Assembly: GCA_022453515.1 (NCBI GenBank)
Contig: JAJNNY010000030.1
Coordinates: 310,001-374,000, forward strand
Direction of reading: 5' to 3'
Length of the DNA: 64,000 nt
Source: Astrocystis sublimbata
Taxonomy: Eukaryota > Ascomycota > Sordariomycetes > Xylariales > Xylariaceae
In this document: one piece after another, positions 31,427-43,667 of the stretch
Position numbering within the stretch: position 1 is the first letter of the stretch
Layout: each line of letters begins with the position of its first letter
Made by a program: the position numbers and the translations under genes
The notes under the pieces: model-generated
Seen by the model: only the letters and a program-made list of their open reading frames with translations
What the model was told of the DNA's origin: nothing
The model's database searches: none

Positions 31427-32909
31427 CTACAGATACTTCTTCGGCATCGTCTTCTTCCGCTCGTACAGGATGTAGCCGACGACCAGCACGATCTGGCTGC
31501 CGATAATGACAAAGATGAGCTTGCCGTGGGCGGGGGTGGTCTGGACGGCGACGTGCTCGAGCATGGTGCCGTGGTTGGAGCTGATGGCGCGCTTGAGGTT
31601 GTTCTCGGACTGGCTGACGCGGTTGTTGAGGTCCGTCTTGATGTTCTGGATCTCGCGCTGCAGCTTGGTGACCTCGCTGGCCATCTGCTCGAGGCGGTCG
31701 AGCTTGTCGAGCTTGGACAGCGACTGCTTGAGGTCGCTGATCATCTTGGACGTCTCCTCGTGCCGCTTCTCCGCCATGTTGTTCATCCCCGCCCCCTGCC
31801 GGAAGATGGTCGAGAGGTGGTGGTTGATGCTCTGCAGGCGGTTGTGCAGGTCTGCGAACTGCGCCTTGCTCGAGGTGATGCTGTCGGCCGAGGTGTCGGG
31901 CAGGTCCGAGTCGTCGAAGGAGCCGTCCACGTTCTGCCCGCCGCTGTTCTGGTTCTGGTTTTGGTTTTGCCGGCCGTAGCTCGTCTGCGCCCTGGCCTGG
32001 TTCCCTCCGTCGTTCTGCTGCTGCTGCTGCTGTTGCTGGGAGGATGAGCCGCCTGCCGACACCTTTGCGGCCAGATCTCCGGTCATGACCACCAGCTTGA
32101 AGATCTCGAAGGAGTCCGGGTTGTCGGCGGAGGCGGCGGTGATGCCGAAGTGGTAGCCCGGGGGGATGGTGATCTGGTCGCTCTCGAAGCACAGGCGGTT
32201 GTCGATCTCGACCTGGAACTTGGTGGCGGTCTGGCGCAGCTTGATCTGCGAGGGGCGGCCGAGGTTGCGGTAGGAGTGGTAGCAGTGGCCGAAGGCCAGG
32301 CTGTCGAGGCTGTGGTGCGACTTGAAGTCGGTGGAGCCGTCGTTCAGGAAGCCGCGGATCATGCCAGCGGACCCGCCGTGCTGGTCGACGACGAGGGCCA
32401 GCCCGTCGAACTTGCCGACGGTGTAGATGCTGGCGGAGCCGATGTCCTGGCCGCCGCCCCGGGCGAGCCAGATGTTGAGGTTCCCGCTGCCTCGCTCGCC
32501 GCCGTTGACGCGGAAGTCGACGTCAGCGGCCCATTCGCGGTACTGGTTGGGCTGCTCGGCCCAGGCGGCGCCGCGCGCGTTGCCGGGATGCGGTGGTGTG
32601 AGGATGACCTTGTTGGAGAGGATCTCGGGGTCGCTGGGCGTGCCCTGTATCGAGAAGCCGGGCACGGTGGCCTGTCCGCGGTCGTTTATCCTGCGAGGCG
32701 AGACGGGGATGAGCTGGGGTGGTCATTTGAGGGGCAGATAGATATACTGCTAGGAGTAGCCATGAAGGAAGGGAAGGTTCATGAGATCGAAAATGTACAC
32801 ACCTCCCGGTATAGCCGAAGCTCAGCTCACTGACTAGGAATTGGCCCTGTGCCGTGACGGCGGTGGCCAGCCCGAAGGCGAAGATGGAGGACTGCGACGG
32901 GAAGCGCAT
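31427..32909 (-). CDS. L-type (legume-like) lectin, ERGIC-53/Emp47 type cargo receptor
   Basis: A type I membrane lectin that cycles between ER and Golgi and captures glycoproteins for COPII transport. Two exons, 32909-32803 and 32690-31427, with a 112-nt intron, encode about 456 residues. Residues 1-20 form a signal peptide (MRFPSQSSIFAFGLATAVTA). The lectin domain follows to about residue 235, seen as SFGYTGR, the strand NIWLARGGG, GLALVVDQHGG, GFLNDGS, FGHCYHSYRNL and YHFGITAAS. A Gln run then an Asn/Gln-rich insertion lead into a heptad-like coiled coil (DLKQSLSKLDKLDRLEQMA), then one membrane helix (LIFVIIGSQIVLVVGYILY) and a short cytosolic tail ending KKYL, a KKXX retrieval signal like that of ERGIC-53. 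The intron junction restores an AGG codon. The lectin part is fairly diverged, so sugar binding is inferred from the family. Confidence 0.9.
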
Positions 32910-34558
32910 CTTGAACGACAGACTCTGGGCAGTTAACTAGCCGAGGACATGAGGTGCGGCGGTGGTGGTGCAACAACGATGCCCTGAAGCGCAACACGAT
33001 ATCTGCAGAATCTCAAAAGCCCAGAAGCTGCAGTGACACCTCACAAGCCGAACAATAGGCAGATCGGGGTGGTTTCGGGCTGACGATGTATGGGAATCGG
33101 CCAGGGCAGTCAACACATGCTATTATCGTGATACGTAGCAGGATTGGTGGTGGGTGTGGTTAGGTCGATTGCTAAGTACACAATACACAATTATTGTGGG
33201 CTCTCCTCAGATCGCTAGAGGTAGACCAGACCCTGGATTTATTGTCCAATATTGGTTGGCATGGGGGCGGCTGGGCGGCTAGATCAGCTGTGAAAGGACA
33301 CTTTGCAGCAGCAACAAGCGAGCAAGAGCTGGGGCTCTCGGCTGGACGACTTTGAAGCTTGGTGCAACCGACTGTGGAGTTTCGCTCAATAAAGCACCTA
33401 TCATCTCAGCTACGTAGACCGTATAGATACTTGTAATAGGCGACACATGTGATACGTTAATCTCATACCAGCTTCGAAGACTGAGAATACCCCATGTTCT
33501 TCTTTTTCTCATACTTCTTCTTCAATATTCAGCATTGACAACTCAACAGAGGGTTGGTCTCGAGAGCCACTCGTTTGAAAATAAGCATTGTAACCTGTCC
33601 ATGCCTGTGTACTTCGTATAAGTGTGTTGCATCGCTTTGCCCAGGCCCTAGGTAACAGATCCAGCTGAAACAAGCTGGAAGACAACAACGCCTGGTCTTA
33701 GCGCGTAGTTTCACGACAGACGGGCATCATCAACCCCACATCCCGTTTGGTCGGGTACTTGCAGCTGCGCATAACGTGAAAGGTGAAGTGTAAGTATCTG
33801 TAAATCTAGGCCATGCAGACAGACCTATGCCGATAACATGACTGCCGGAATCTGCATCTGCAGCAGACCTATGCAATTCACAACTTAAAAAGACTCCAAG
33901 TCATTTGTCATGTCAATATTTGTTTTGTTTTGTTTTGTTTACCAGCGATATCTCTATTATCATCTAGCTCTGGGATGGGTGTTATTGACTTGGCAGACAG
34001 TGGTAGTAAGATGGTGAATGCATGAGTCCGGCAAGCTACCTTATTCATTACCTACCGAAATCCCCATTGCTGAATACATCGAAAAAGATCACTGCCAATT
34101 GTCTTGATTATGTCTTATTATAGAGAGTCTCTACTGAAAAGACTTGTATTATTTGAATCAGGGCATGTAAGTTAAAAGGAAAAGAAAAGGCAGGCTTGAG
34201 GTAACTGTCTTCGGGTGCTCACTGCACTTCACGTCATACACCTTATCTTATCGGTACCTCACTCTAGTTCAACGTACCTTGTCCAATTGACCTGCCTCGC
34301 CCACCTCAAGCTAACATCCCGGCCCTTCCATCACACTGTAGGCTGCATCTACATTGAGCCCAGTGGCAGAAATTAGGCAATTGGTTCCTAGACACGTACC
34401 ACCTTTTCCTGTGCCTCAGGAAACACCGGATGGCTGTTCCCAGTGGTATTGTCGCTGGCCCCTGAACACCAGACATTCATCCCCGCGACGCGCAAAGACC
34501 CGGACAGGCCCAATTCCCGTGTCGCAACGTAGGCGATGCTCTCACCACCACAGGCGCA
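32910..34558. other. Divergent intergenic region between lectin and ALG8 genes
   Basis: About 1.65 kb that must hold both promoters. It includes a TTTTG repeat at about 33919-33939. No gene or RNA was recognised. Confidence 0.5.
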
Positions 34559-36261
34559 ATGAGCGAAACCTACCCATCCATTGCGCAATGCGCCGTTGTC
34601 GCAACCGCCTTCAAGATCCTCCTCTTCCCCGCCTAGTATGTCCACGTCTTCCCTCGCTCTCAATTTACATCCAGTCTCTCTGTGTCGGCTCTGACGGAGC
34701 GAGATCGCAGCAAATCCACCGACTTCGAGGTCCATCGCAACTGGCTGGCCATCACCAACACCCTCTCGCCCTGGCAATGGTACTACGAGAAGACGTCGGA
34801 ATGGACCCTCGACTACCCCCCCTTCTTCGCCTACTTCGAATGGGCCATGTCCCAAGTCGCAAAGCTCGTGGACCCGGCCATGCTGCGCATCAACAACCTG
34901 GAGTACGATAGCTGGCAGACCGTCTACTTCCAGAGGACCACCGTCATCGTCACCGAGCTGGCCCTGGTCTACGCCCTTCAACTGTATGCCGATACCACCC
35001 GTCTTGTTGTACCATAGCTATCTAAGCTAATGCGCCGTGTCTAGCTTCGTCGAGTCCTCGCCTGCATTGAATAAGCGCGCCGCTCAGGCAGCTGCGATCT
35101 CGGTCCTCCTCTCACCCGGCCTTCTCATCATCGACCACATCCACTTCCAATACAATGGCGCCATGTACGGCCTCCTGGTCTTGTCGCTGGTTCTGGCACG
35201 CCAGAAGTCTACTGTGCTCGTCAGCGGGCTGCTCTTCGCCGTGCTGCTGTGCATGAAGCACATATATCTGTACCTGGCCCCGGCCTACTTCGTCTTCCTG
35301 CTTAGGACCTATTGCCTCTCGCCCAAGTCCATGTTCAAGATCCAATTCGCCAACTGTGTGAAGCTTGGAGGTGGCATCATCGCCGTATTCGCCACGGCTT
35401 TCGGTCCTTTCGCTGTGAAGGGTCAGATCCCGCAGATTCTCAGCAGACTATTCCCGTTTTCGCGCGGTCTATGTCATGCATACTGGGCACCCAACGTCTG
35501 GGCGCTGTACTCATTCGTTGACCGTCTCTTGATATCTGGTAAGCCTCCTATGCCACATTTCTACTCTCATCTCCGTTACACACTGACACGTGATATCAGT
35601 TGCCCCACGCGTAGGTCTGCCAGTCAAATCCGAGGCCATCAACAGCGTCACAAGAGGCCTCGTTGGAGACACGGCCTTCGCCGTGCTCCCCGAGATCACG
35701 CCCAGGCTCTGCTTCGCGCTGACCCTTCTCTTCCAATGCATACCGCTCCTGAAGCTATTCACGCGGCCGAGCTGGGACGCCTTCATCGGGGCCGTGACGC
35801 TGTGCGGCTACGCCTCCTTCCTCTTCGGCTGGCACGTGCACGAGAAGGCGATCCTCCTCGTCCTCGTCCCCTTCAGCCTCATCGCCCTCAAGGACCGGCG
35901 CCACCTCAGCGCGTTCCGGCCGCTGGCCGTGTCGGGCCACGTATCCCTCTTCCCGCTGCTCTTCACGCCCGCCGAGTTCCCCATCAAGACCATCTACACC
36001 ATCTTCTGGCTCGTCTTGTTCTTGATGGTGTTTGGCCGGCTCGCGCCCGCGTCGCAGCGCCCGCGCATCTTCCTGTTCGACAGGCTGACGACGCTGTATA
36101 TCGCCGTGAGCATCCCGCTCATCGCGTACTGCTCGCTGCTGCACCAGGTCGTGTTCGGCAAGCGCTATGAGTTCCTGCCGCTCATGTTCATGAGCGCGTA
36201 CTCGGCGCTGGGGGTCGTGGTCAGTTGGGTGGGGTTCATGTTTGTGTACTTCACCTCGTGA
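34559..36261 (+). CDS. ALG8: Dolichyl-P-Glc:Glc1Man9GlcNAc2-PP-dolichol alpha-1,3-glucosyltransferase
   Basis: An ER multispanning GT-C enzyme that adds the second glucose to the lipid-linked N-glycan precursor, using dolichyl-phosphate-glucose. Four exons (34559-34635, 34711-34983, 35045-35538, 35600-36261; introns 75, 61 and 61 nt) encode about 501 residues. Family signatures are the luminal [14 protein letters not shown] loop, formed just after intron 1, [45 protein letters not shown] and [16 protein letters not shown]. Hydrophobic segments run throughout. Each junction restores the conserved text ([35 protein letters not shown]). The acidic HRNW and DYPP motifs are those expected for catalysis and donor binding in ALG6/ALG8 enzymes; the HIHFQYNG block fits the pair. 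It is separated from ALG6 by the more compact N-terminus and the DHIHFQ block. Start ATG 34559 begins [10 protein letters not shown]. Confidence 0.95.
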
Positions 36262-39200
36262 GTTTAGATAGGGTAGCGATAGATGGACTTCGTATTTCGT
36301 AGACTTCAAGTAGACATAAAGACTCAAGTTTCCAAGACAGTCCATTGAGGTGCCTACAGCATACCTACTTCTAATAGCTGTGTTTTGCTAGGCCCATGTC
36401 GTGAAGATCTAAGAAACACCCAGACACCAGAGCCAGAGCCAGCTCGTACTACGATTGAAAACACCCTTCTCAATCTGTGAGGATGTTATGAGTACATTCG
36501 TAGTAAAACAACGTCTTGTTCCGCCTTTGGCAGACATTATAGCGCCTTGAAATGAATTGCTTTTGATTGTATTGTCCGTCTAAGAGGTACCTTTGGCACT
36601 AGTGCATGTACGTGGAACCAATCAGAGCCTGGGATTGGCCCACCGCCTTCCATTTAAGGTAGATGTTTCACCCCTCCAAATTTGTCTAAGTCCCACTAAG
36701 GTATGCCGCCTCAAAAGCTTCTCCCGTCTTTCCAGACTTGCCCCAGCCTATCTTCCTTAGCTATACCCAAAAGCGTACCGAGTTCTGCCCGTGCGTTTCT
36801 ATTGCTGATTGTATCAGGTGCATCACTAGCAACTATGAGGTTCCGAGCCAGCTTTCGCCTCCGACCAAGTAGTCTCTGTCTTGTCTCTATACCAATATGT
36901 AGAATCTTGGTTCCCCCAAAGATCCATGATGAGGTGTCATCCGTGCGTTGCATGACCTATGTTGCGTTTAAAGAGGATCCTTCAGCTACCTACTTCCATT
37001 CGAGACCAGGCCTACTACTACTATATCGATGTTTCTATTCACACAGCAAGGTTCTTCCTCGACAATGTGCTTATAGAATATCAAGAAAACACAATGAAAC
37101 TCGTGCGATTAGCTCATATGGATCTAGTTTTCTTAGAGACGAGACAGCCACACGGTATTGTATTGAATGCAAGATCAGGAAGATTGGCGCCAATACTACG
37201 TGATCCACGAAGGGCAAAGATAGCCCGTCCATTCGACATGAATTAAGAAACTAGGTTCAGAGTTTGTGCTAGCTCGGAAGCGTTAGCCCTACTCAGTTAG
37301 GCCCGACGCGATTTGGCGCTGGGAAGGAACCGTTGTCGAAAAGATTGAAAACCCCGGACCCGACGAGCAGGGCCGACGCGGTACGCAATCGCTAGACACC
37401 TAACAAGACTAAGATATATATATATATATGTATCACAGGTTCTGTGAAGAAGGCCATGTGCTTACATTGTATGAAGACCAGTACACATCGAGGTTGGTCT
37501 GTTGATGCCAACAACACACCCCCCCAGATGCGATATGAAATGCTAGGCGCGTTGTGGTGGCGGCCAAACGTAGCCCTGAACTGGTTTCGGCTGGATCCGC
37601 TCTTGTGTCTCACCGATCCGCGGGTCCCCCCAATTAGCTATCGTCAGTACCTACCGTGACGCCTGTCGTGGAAAGAATTGAACTCGTCGACGACAACGGG
37701 CACCTGTGCCCCGAGAAGAGTTGAAGCAAGTGTCACAACAATCGTGGAGAAGGGCCAATATAGGATATCTTATATACGGGCCGCAGTTGTCTTATGAAAC
37801 GACTTACACGCAATGAGGTCAAATTACGGACAATACTATATTTCCATGCACTTGGTCTGAACGCGGCCAAGATATTGCGAAACCTACATCAAATCGTAGC
37901 CAGAACGTTCCTCTATCATATGGATGTAACTTTGACCCATTTCGATAGATGTAGGTGCAGAAAACCGGGTGCGAAATATCGTGTTGCGGTCGAGGACGCT
38001 CTAGGTCTGAGACCCAGGTTCGGATGAAAACCCCGAGGACATGCAACAAAAGGCCGTAAAAATGGCAACTCGAGCGACAACAGCACATATGGCAGCTTGT
38101 TCTGTTGGGCTGCTCGCGGCGATTTGAACGAGTATAAAAAGGTGCATGGAAGACGCGAAGGTGGCGGGCTAGAGGCTCGGGATGTCGAGGATGGGGTAGG
38201 TAGGTAGGGCAGACGCGGTGGTGTGCGTGCCCGTTCTTGATTTGACTGACATCGAGGCCCCGTCCACAACGCTTCAAGTCCAACCTAAGCTTCAAGTGGC
38301 ATCCATGTCAAATCATCGCAGCAACCACGCCTGGTGATCCCTGCGCATGCCTGTGCATCCTTGAAGAAGAGGCCATGGGGGGCCCACCGTCGGAAGGCGA
38401 GCTGGCCACTCACCGCTCGGCAAACCGCCATCATGGCCGGCCCCTGGCTGCTGCGGGTGGACCCCAGCCTTCAAGCTCCCGGCGGCTTGAGTGCTCGACT
38501 TCCAGTTGTTGTCCTACCTAACGGAGTACTTGAGTACTTACATGCCTGACTGAGGTGAGGATTCACTGCGACTACGACTACTACATGTGGTGGCGTGCCT
38601 GCCTGCCTACCAAGCTACGTCGTTGTCGTCCTGCCTGTGTCTGTGCTTAGCCCGCCTACTTAAGCATGCAGGGTGGCACTTAGTCCACCACTTGCCTACT
38701 TAAAGTAGTAGTTTAGACTATATACCTACCACTATTTCCCATTGACTAAGTACTTTACCTACACCTACCCTAGACGTAAGGTACTACGCTAATTGCCTGG
38801 ACCACCTACCCTTCCATTTCTTCCTCCTCCTCCTCATCACCACTCCTCCTCTACCTCCACCTCCGGCCCGTCACACTCTTTCCTCCTCCTCCTCCTCAAC
38901 CCACCCGACCACTGGCCGCTTACAGCCACAGCAACAAACAGCCAGCGAGCAACCACTCGGCTATATTCTAGGACACACGCTCTTACACTTCTGGATAGCC
39001 TGCCCGTTCCTCGTCATATCATTACACTCCCAGCGTATTCACATGTCTTCACGCGTCCATACCCGCTGACCGCGTCTTGGGTATAAAATTTCGTAGCCTT
39101 GCCTCCGTAGGTTGACTGACCCCCATCCACCCAACCCCCAACCATCAGCACCGCGTCTCATGCCGTGATCTATTCACATCAGGGCTACTCCGCCCACCAC

Positions 39201-39401
39201 CCTTCCTTGCCAATTGCGCCACAACGCCATTGTTAGCGCAAACAATCTCATCATCAGACAAACATGTTTCCTCCTTGTGCTCACATCTAGCTCAATCTTG
39301 TTTGAGAGAGAGAATTGTATCAAACTCAGAGGCTGACTTCTGTCTTATAGCCCTTTCATCTGAGTTAACTCACCAGGCCTTTCAGGCCCCCTTGTGCCAT
39401 C
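36262..39401. other. Long intergenic region upstream of ITC1, no supported gene
   Basis: About 3.1 kb. A TA repeat lies at about 37411-37430. Positions 38800-39200 are pyrimidine-rich (CCTCCT and TCTCCT type) and are probably the ITC1 promoter or leader. Frames at 36703-37246 on the plus strand and 37819-38295 on the minus strand have no domain and no coding bias. Nothing else was recognised. Confidence 0.5.
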
Positions 39402-42400
39402 ATGGTAGGTTGGCATGGTACCACTGTTGTGTCATGCGCCTGGCTCACCAAGACAGGTTCTTTTCAAGCGGAAACCGGTGCAGTTTCTTCAGCCGCCACA
39501 GATTGACGATGAGTCTTCAGAGGTACCTCCCTCCCTGTTCGTGCCACTTCTCACAGCAGTCATTTAACCCATCCTCACTCCAGGTCTGGCATATCGCCCA
39601 GACCGGCGAAGTATTCTCAACATATGAGGCATACCTATCCCGGTAAGTTGATTATAACACCCCTTGGTTCGTATACTTAGCCCATAACATATTTGCTGAT
39701 AACCTTTATGTTCAGGGTTGATTTCTATAATCAGGTTTGTGCCCCTATAAGAAATTTCACAATATGTCACCTAGTGGCTCTAATTCACATGTTCTTAGCC
39801 GCGTTTTATTTGCCAGATAACAGGGCACTCTGGCTTGACATTCTACGAAGCCCTCAAGAGCGAGGTAGGATTCATTGATCCTTCCCAAGATCAAAATTCC
39901 CTTCTAATGGCATCTCTAACTGGGTGGACAGCTGGCTGGCGCACAAGAAGTCGATCAAGCTTTCCCAGAAGCTCTGAAGGGCCCAGTTCTCCGTCGGGTG
40001 CAATTCCAGACTATTTCACGAATTGACTCACTCGTTGACCTGATATTCGACGAGTTCAAGGCCGACTACTATCCTGGGGAGTCTGTAACCATTCAGCTTG
40101 TGACCGGGGAACGTTTAACAGGCATTGTTAGGGATAAGGCTCGGCTGGGCAGTAAGGTGCTACCTGACGGGACCTTAACCCAACCGTGTTCGCGTTATTC
40201 CACAAGCATTGACGGCCGGCCAGAAGAGGAGGCTGTTGTGGACAGTGAACACATATTTCGGGATAGGAAGATATTCACCAAGTCGGTTTTGCGGTCTTTT
40301 ATCAAAAAGACAGTCACGCGGGAAGCTTGGAATGGTGCGCCTTGGCTTGTCAAGCATGATGTTGCTGCCAAATATCACATCGACACCCGAGTACCTCCCC
40401 ATCTTCGATACGATAACAAGCTGCTTGAACGCAAACAACAGCAAGCGCAGAAGCGTGCCCATCATCCTACGAACAGTCTGCACGATGCACATGTTATAGG
40501 CGGCGCATTCCACACTGTAGGCCCAGCCCGGCTGCCCGAGTTAAAACCTGCGCCCAAGCAGCATAAGGTGCATCGAATTCCTCCTGCCGCACATATGGGG
40601 GGTAGTTCAAATGTGTTTCTGGATCACGACCATGGGCCATTACCCCCTATGCCTGGTGACAACCCTTTTCACTTCCCGGTACCTTTTAGGCAAAGCGCAC
40701 CACCAGTCACATTTACACAGCCCGAACCGCCTCCGCCTCCTCCACCTCCGCCCAAATATCCCATTGAGGATCTGCAGCTCCCACCGCGTGACGATTATGT
40801 GAGGCCGCCTCTCAAGTTCCTCTGCAATGACCCACCGGAAGGTGTTGTGGATACTGGTGCGCAACACGAGAAGATTAAGATGAAATCCATCGGGCCATTG
40901 TTAGAGACGTGGGACACACTCAACGTTTACTGCGAGATATTCAAACTCGACTCTTTCACATTCGACGACTTCGTACAGGCTCTAGACCTCGCCAACAGGG
41001 ACATGCCTTGTGAACTATTCACAGAGGTTCATTGCGCGGTTTTGAAGCAGATTGTAAGCTCGGAAGAGGACGGTGGCGAGCTAATGGTCAACCTCCCTGA
41101 GCTTGATGATGATGGCGACGAGGATGATGACGAAAACGGATCTCCAACACCGGAGCCAGAGCCAGAGCCGAAACCCGTTGTTCGTGCCACAAGAAGTAGC
41201 TTAGCGAAGCTAGAGGCGGAGCGGCTGAGGGCTGAAGCCGAAGCGGCGGACAGAGAGAAGACACCCGAAGTAACAGTGACACATCGTGCCCCTGAATTGC
41301 TGGCGGATTTCAACTGGATCGAAGAGTTAAAGAAGCGGAACTTTCAGGATGGAGGGTGGGAGATGATTATGGTCGGGCTTCTGCACCAGCTTTCGAGAAA
41401 CCCGCGACGAACCGAGGCCTGCGAAGAGCTCCTTGCTGCGCTAGTACCGCCGGTCGACGAACCCAGTCGAGAGAATGTCCAATATCAGTACTCGAGCATG
41501 GACCTCAATCTTCGCATCTCTGCTCTGCAAATTATCTGCATGCTAACGATGGAGACCAAGGTTTTCCGCGGCTACATGGAAGAGTGCGCTACTACGATGA
41601 CTGTCTACCGAAAGGAAAAGATTGAGTTGCAGCGCAACCGAAAGCAGGCGTAAGTTTTGGTGCTTCGATTGTGATTTTCTATTATACGGACTAACTGACC
41701 AACATTCTAGGATTGAGGACCTCAAGGCACTCAATGACGAGCGGAGGGTTCTACTGCCAGAAAATCTGCCACCTTCGCCGCCTGCTGAAACCGCGGATGT
41801 TGCTAAAAGCAACGGTGACACTAAGATGGGTGACTACGATTCAGCTGTTGATCCGAGCGAGGACGGGAATGATAGCGACGAAGATGGGCGAGCGAGGCGT
41901 AGCCTTCGACGTGGAGGAGATCGTGCCGTGGAACGCCAACGGAAACGCGAGGAGCAGGAACGGAAGAGAGAAGCAGAGCTGGCAGCCAAGGTCCCGAAGC
42001 AATCTAAGAAATTCCTGAAGGTACTGAAGGACATCCAGAAGAAGGAGGACGAGATCAAGAAGTACGAAGACGAAATTGCCGTTACCGACAACGATTTGCG
42101 CGAGGCCGATTGTGGAAGAACCCGTGTTCTGGGCAAGGATCGCTTCTGGAATCGGTACTACTGGTTCGAACGAAACGGGATGCCGTACGGTGGTTTGCCG
42201 AACAGCTCGACGGCGCATGCGAGCTATGCCAACGGCTCCATCTGGGTCCAGGGACCTGACGACATGGAGCGCGAGGGCTACATCGACCTTCCCGATCAGT
42301 TCCAGGACGAGTACAAGGCCAAGTTTAAGATGACGGTCCCGCAAAGGAAAAAGATGGAAGAAGGGCGCACGAGCGTGTATAACGCTTGGCAATGGGGGTA

Positions 42401-42785
42401 TTACTCTGAGCCTAGTCAGGTGGACTCCCTGCTGAACTGGCTCGACCCGCGCGGCTTCAACGAAGTCAAACTGCGCAAGGAATTGCTGCTCTACAAGGAT
42501 AAGATCGTGACCAATATGGAGGCCAGAGCGAAATACGTCGAAGTCCCGCAGGAGGAGGAGGCCAAGGAGAAGGAGAAGGAGAAGGAGAAAGAGACGAGCA
42601 AGAAGGAGGAGGCGAACTCGAAGCGCATGAGTACCAGGACGAAAGCCCAGCCGAGCCCGGAGCCGACGCACTTCCGATGTCTGGATTGGACGAACACGAT
42701 GGCGGTCGATTTGCTCGGACATCTCCACAGCGAGCCGCCGCCTCCGCCGAAGCCGAGGAAAGGGGGGAGGAAGAGTCGAGGTTAG
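39402..42785 (+). CDS. ITC1: ITC1/ACF1-type subunit of the ISWI chromatin remodeller (WAC, DDT, WHIM domains)
   Basis: Nuclear partner of the ISWI ATPase (yeast Isw2-Itc1, metazoan ACF1) that guides nucleosome spacing. Seven coding exons: 39402-39404, 39457-39522, 39584-39642, 39716-39734, 39817-39864, 39932-41649 and 41711-42785, about 995 residues. The first coding exon is only the ATG; splicing yields MVLFKRKPVQFL, the WAC-domain start of the family. WAC runs to about residue 125 (VWHIAQTGEVFSTYEAYL, ITGHSGLTFYEAL, PVLRRVQFQTISRIDSLVD). DDT is at about 385-445 (WDTLNVYCEIFKLDSFTFDD) and WHIM1 at about 505-560. The Trp/Tyr-rich block RVLGKDRFWNRYYWFE (about 775-790) matches the WSD/WHIM2 motif. 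Acidic and Lys/Glu-rich linkers separate them. The donor of exon 4 is uncertain: homologues have a few more residues between FYNQ and ITGHSG, and a later donor at 39774 would keep the frame while adding 13 residues. Confidence 0.93.
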
Positions 42786-43636
42786 GCTAGGCTAGGGTCG
42801 AAGGTCCGATCCGAGCTCGTCTGGACCTGATATCGTACAACTTTCTCCAATGCCAACGCGCCGATCTCAAATCACCTTATCTGGCCCTACACGATAAATG
42901 ATTGCGTATGGGAATGAGTGGGGATTGGAATGCTGTGTGACATGATGTGTCGGTCCGTCCTCACGTCGACGGATGATTTCGTCAGAAAGCCTATCTCTGC
43001 CATACTGAGCCATGCTATGCTATGCGTCTGGTCTTACTGCGATGCTAGGATATCCGCTTCTTGAAGTCTTCCCACTTCGTGTCTGTGTGGGACTCAGATA
43101 TCTCGCTATCTGCATGCGGTTCCAGTACCTTCACTGCATCAACCGTTGAGATGTCGAGGGCGAGCTTGGCGTCGGGTCTTTCTTGGGCCTATGCCTATGC
43201 CTAGGCCATCGACAGAAGTTGGGGACTCAACAGCCTCAGCAAGACAGGCACGATGTTCAGTTTCGAGATGAGATGCCACTACCTGGGTACTACCTGACTC
43301 GCTCCAAGTGCGAGACATCACACCAACGAAGATGTGATGCTGGGTGATGGATGCCACGATCGGCCACAGCGGACGAAAAGCCAACTATTTGCTGAGTTAA
43401 TCAAGCAGATGGACATTGGCGTTGGCTTTGACATTCATATTCACATTCACATCGGAAGCGAAGGAATCAAAACATACATACCATACATAGATACATATGC
43501 CGCGTAGCAACCCTGTTACAAAGCAAAGCAAAGCTCTCAGAAAGAACGGGAAGGAACATAGATAGACAAGCTTGGCGTTTCTTCTACTTGCTTGCTTGCT
43601 GATGTCTGAGATCGATCGGCGACCTATTTACCTATC

Positions 43637-43667
43637 TGTATGTATGTATGTATGTATGTATGTATGT
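43637..43667. repeat. (TATG)n microsatellite
   Basis: About seven TATG units in non-coding DNA downstream of ITC1. Confidence 0.95.

Noticed and set aside
31365..32192. A 275-codon minus-strand frame overlapping the lectin gene
   Set aside because: It is a shifted frame of the lectin exon, Arg/Ala/Gln/Pro-rich, with no start context.
35511..36345. Antisense frames under ALG8 exon 4
   Set aside because: They are Glu/Arg-rich complements of a membrane-protein exon and have no domain.
36703..37246. A 166-codon frame and an overlapping plus-strand frame
   Set aside because: Composition is not protein-like, no domain is seen and the frames overlap without support for either.
41841..42728. A 295-codon minus-strand frame opposite ITC1 exon 7
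   Set aside because: It is antisense to conserved ITC1 sequence; its Leu-rich runs are complements of the Lys/Glu codons.
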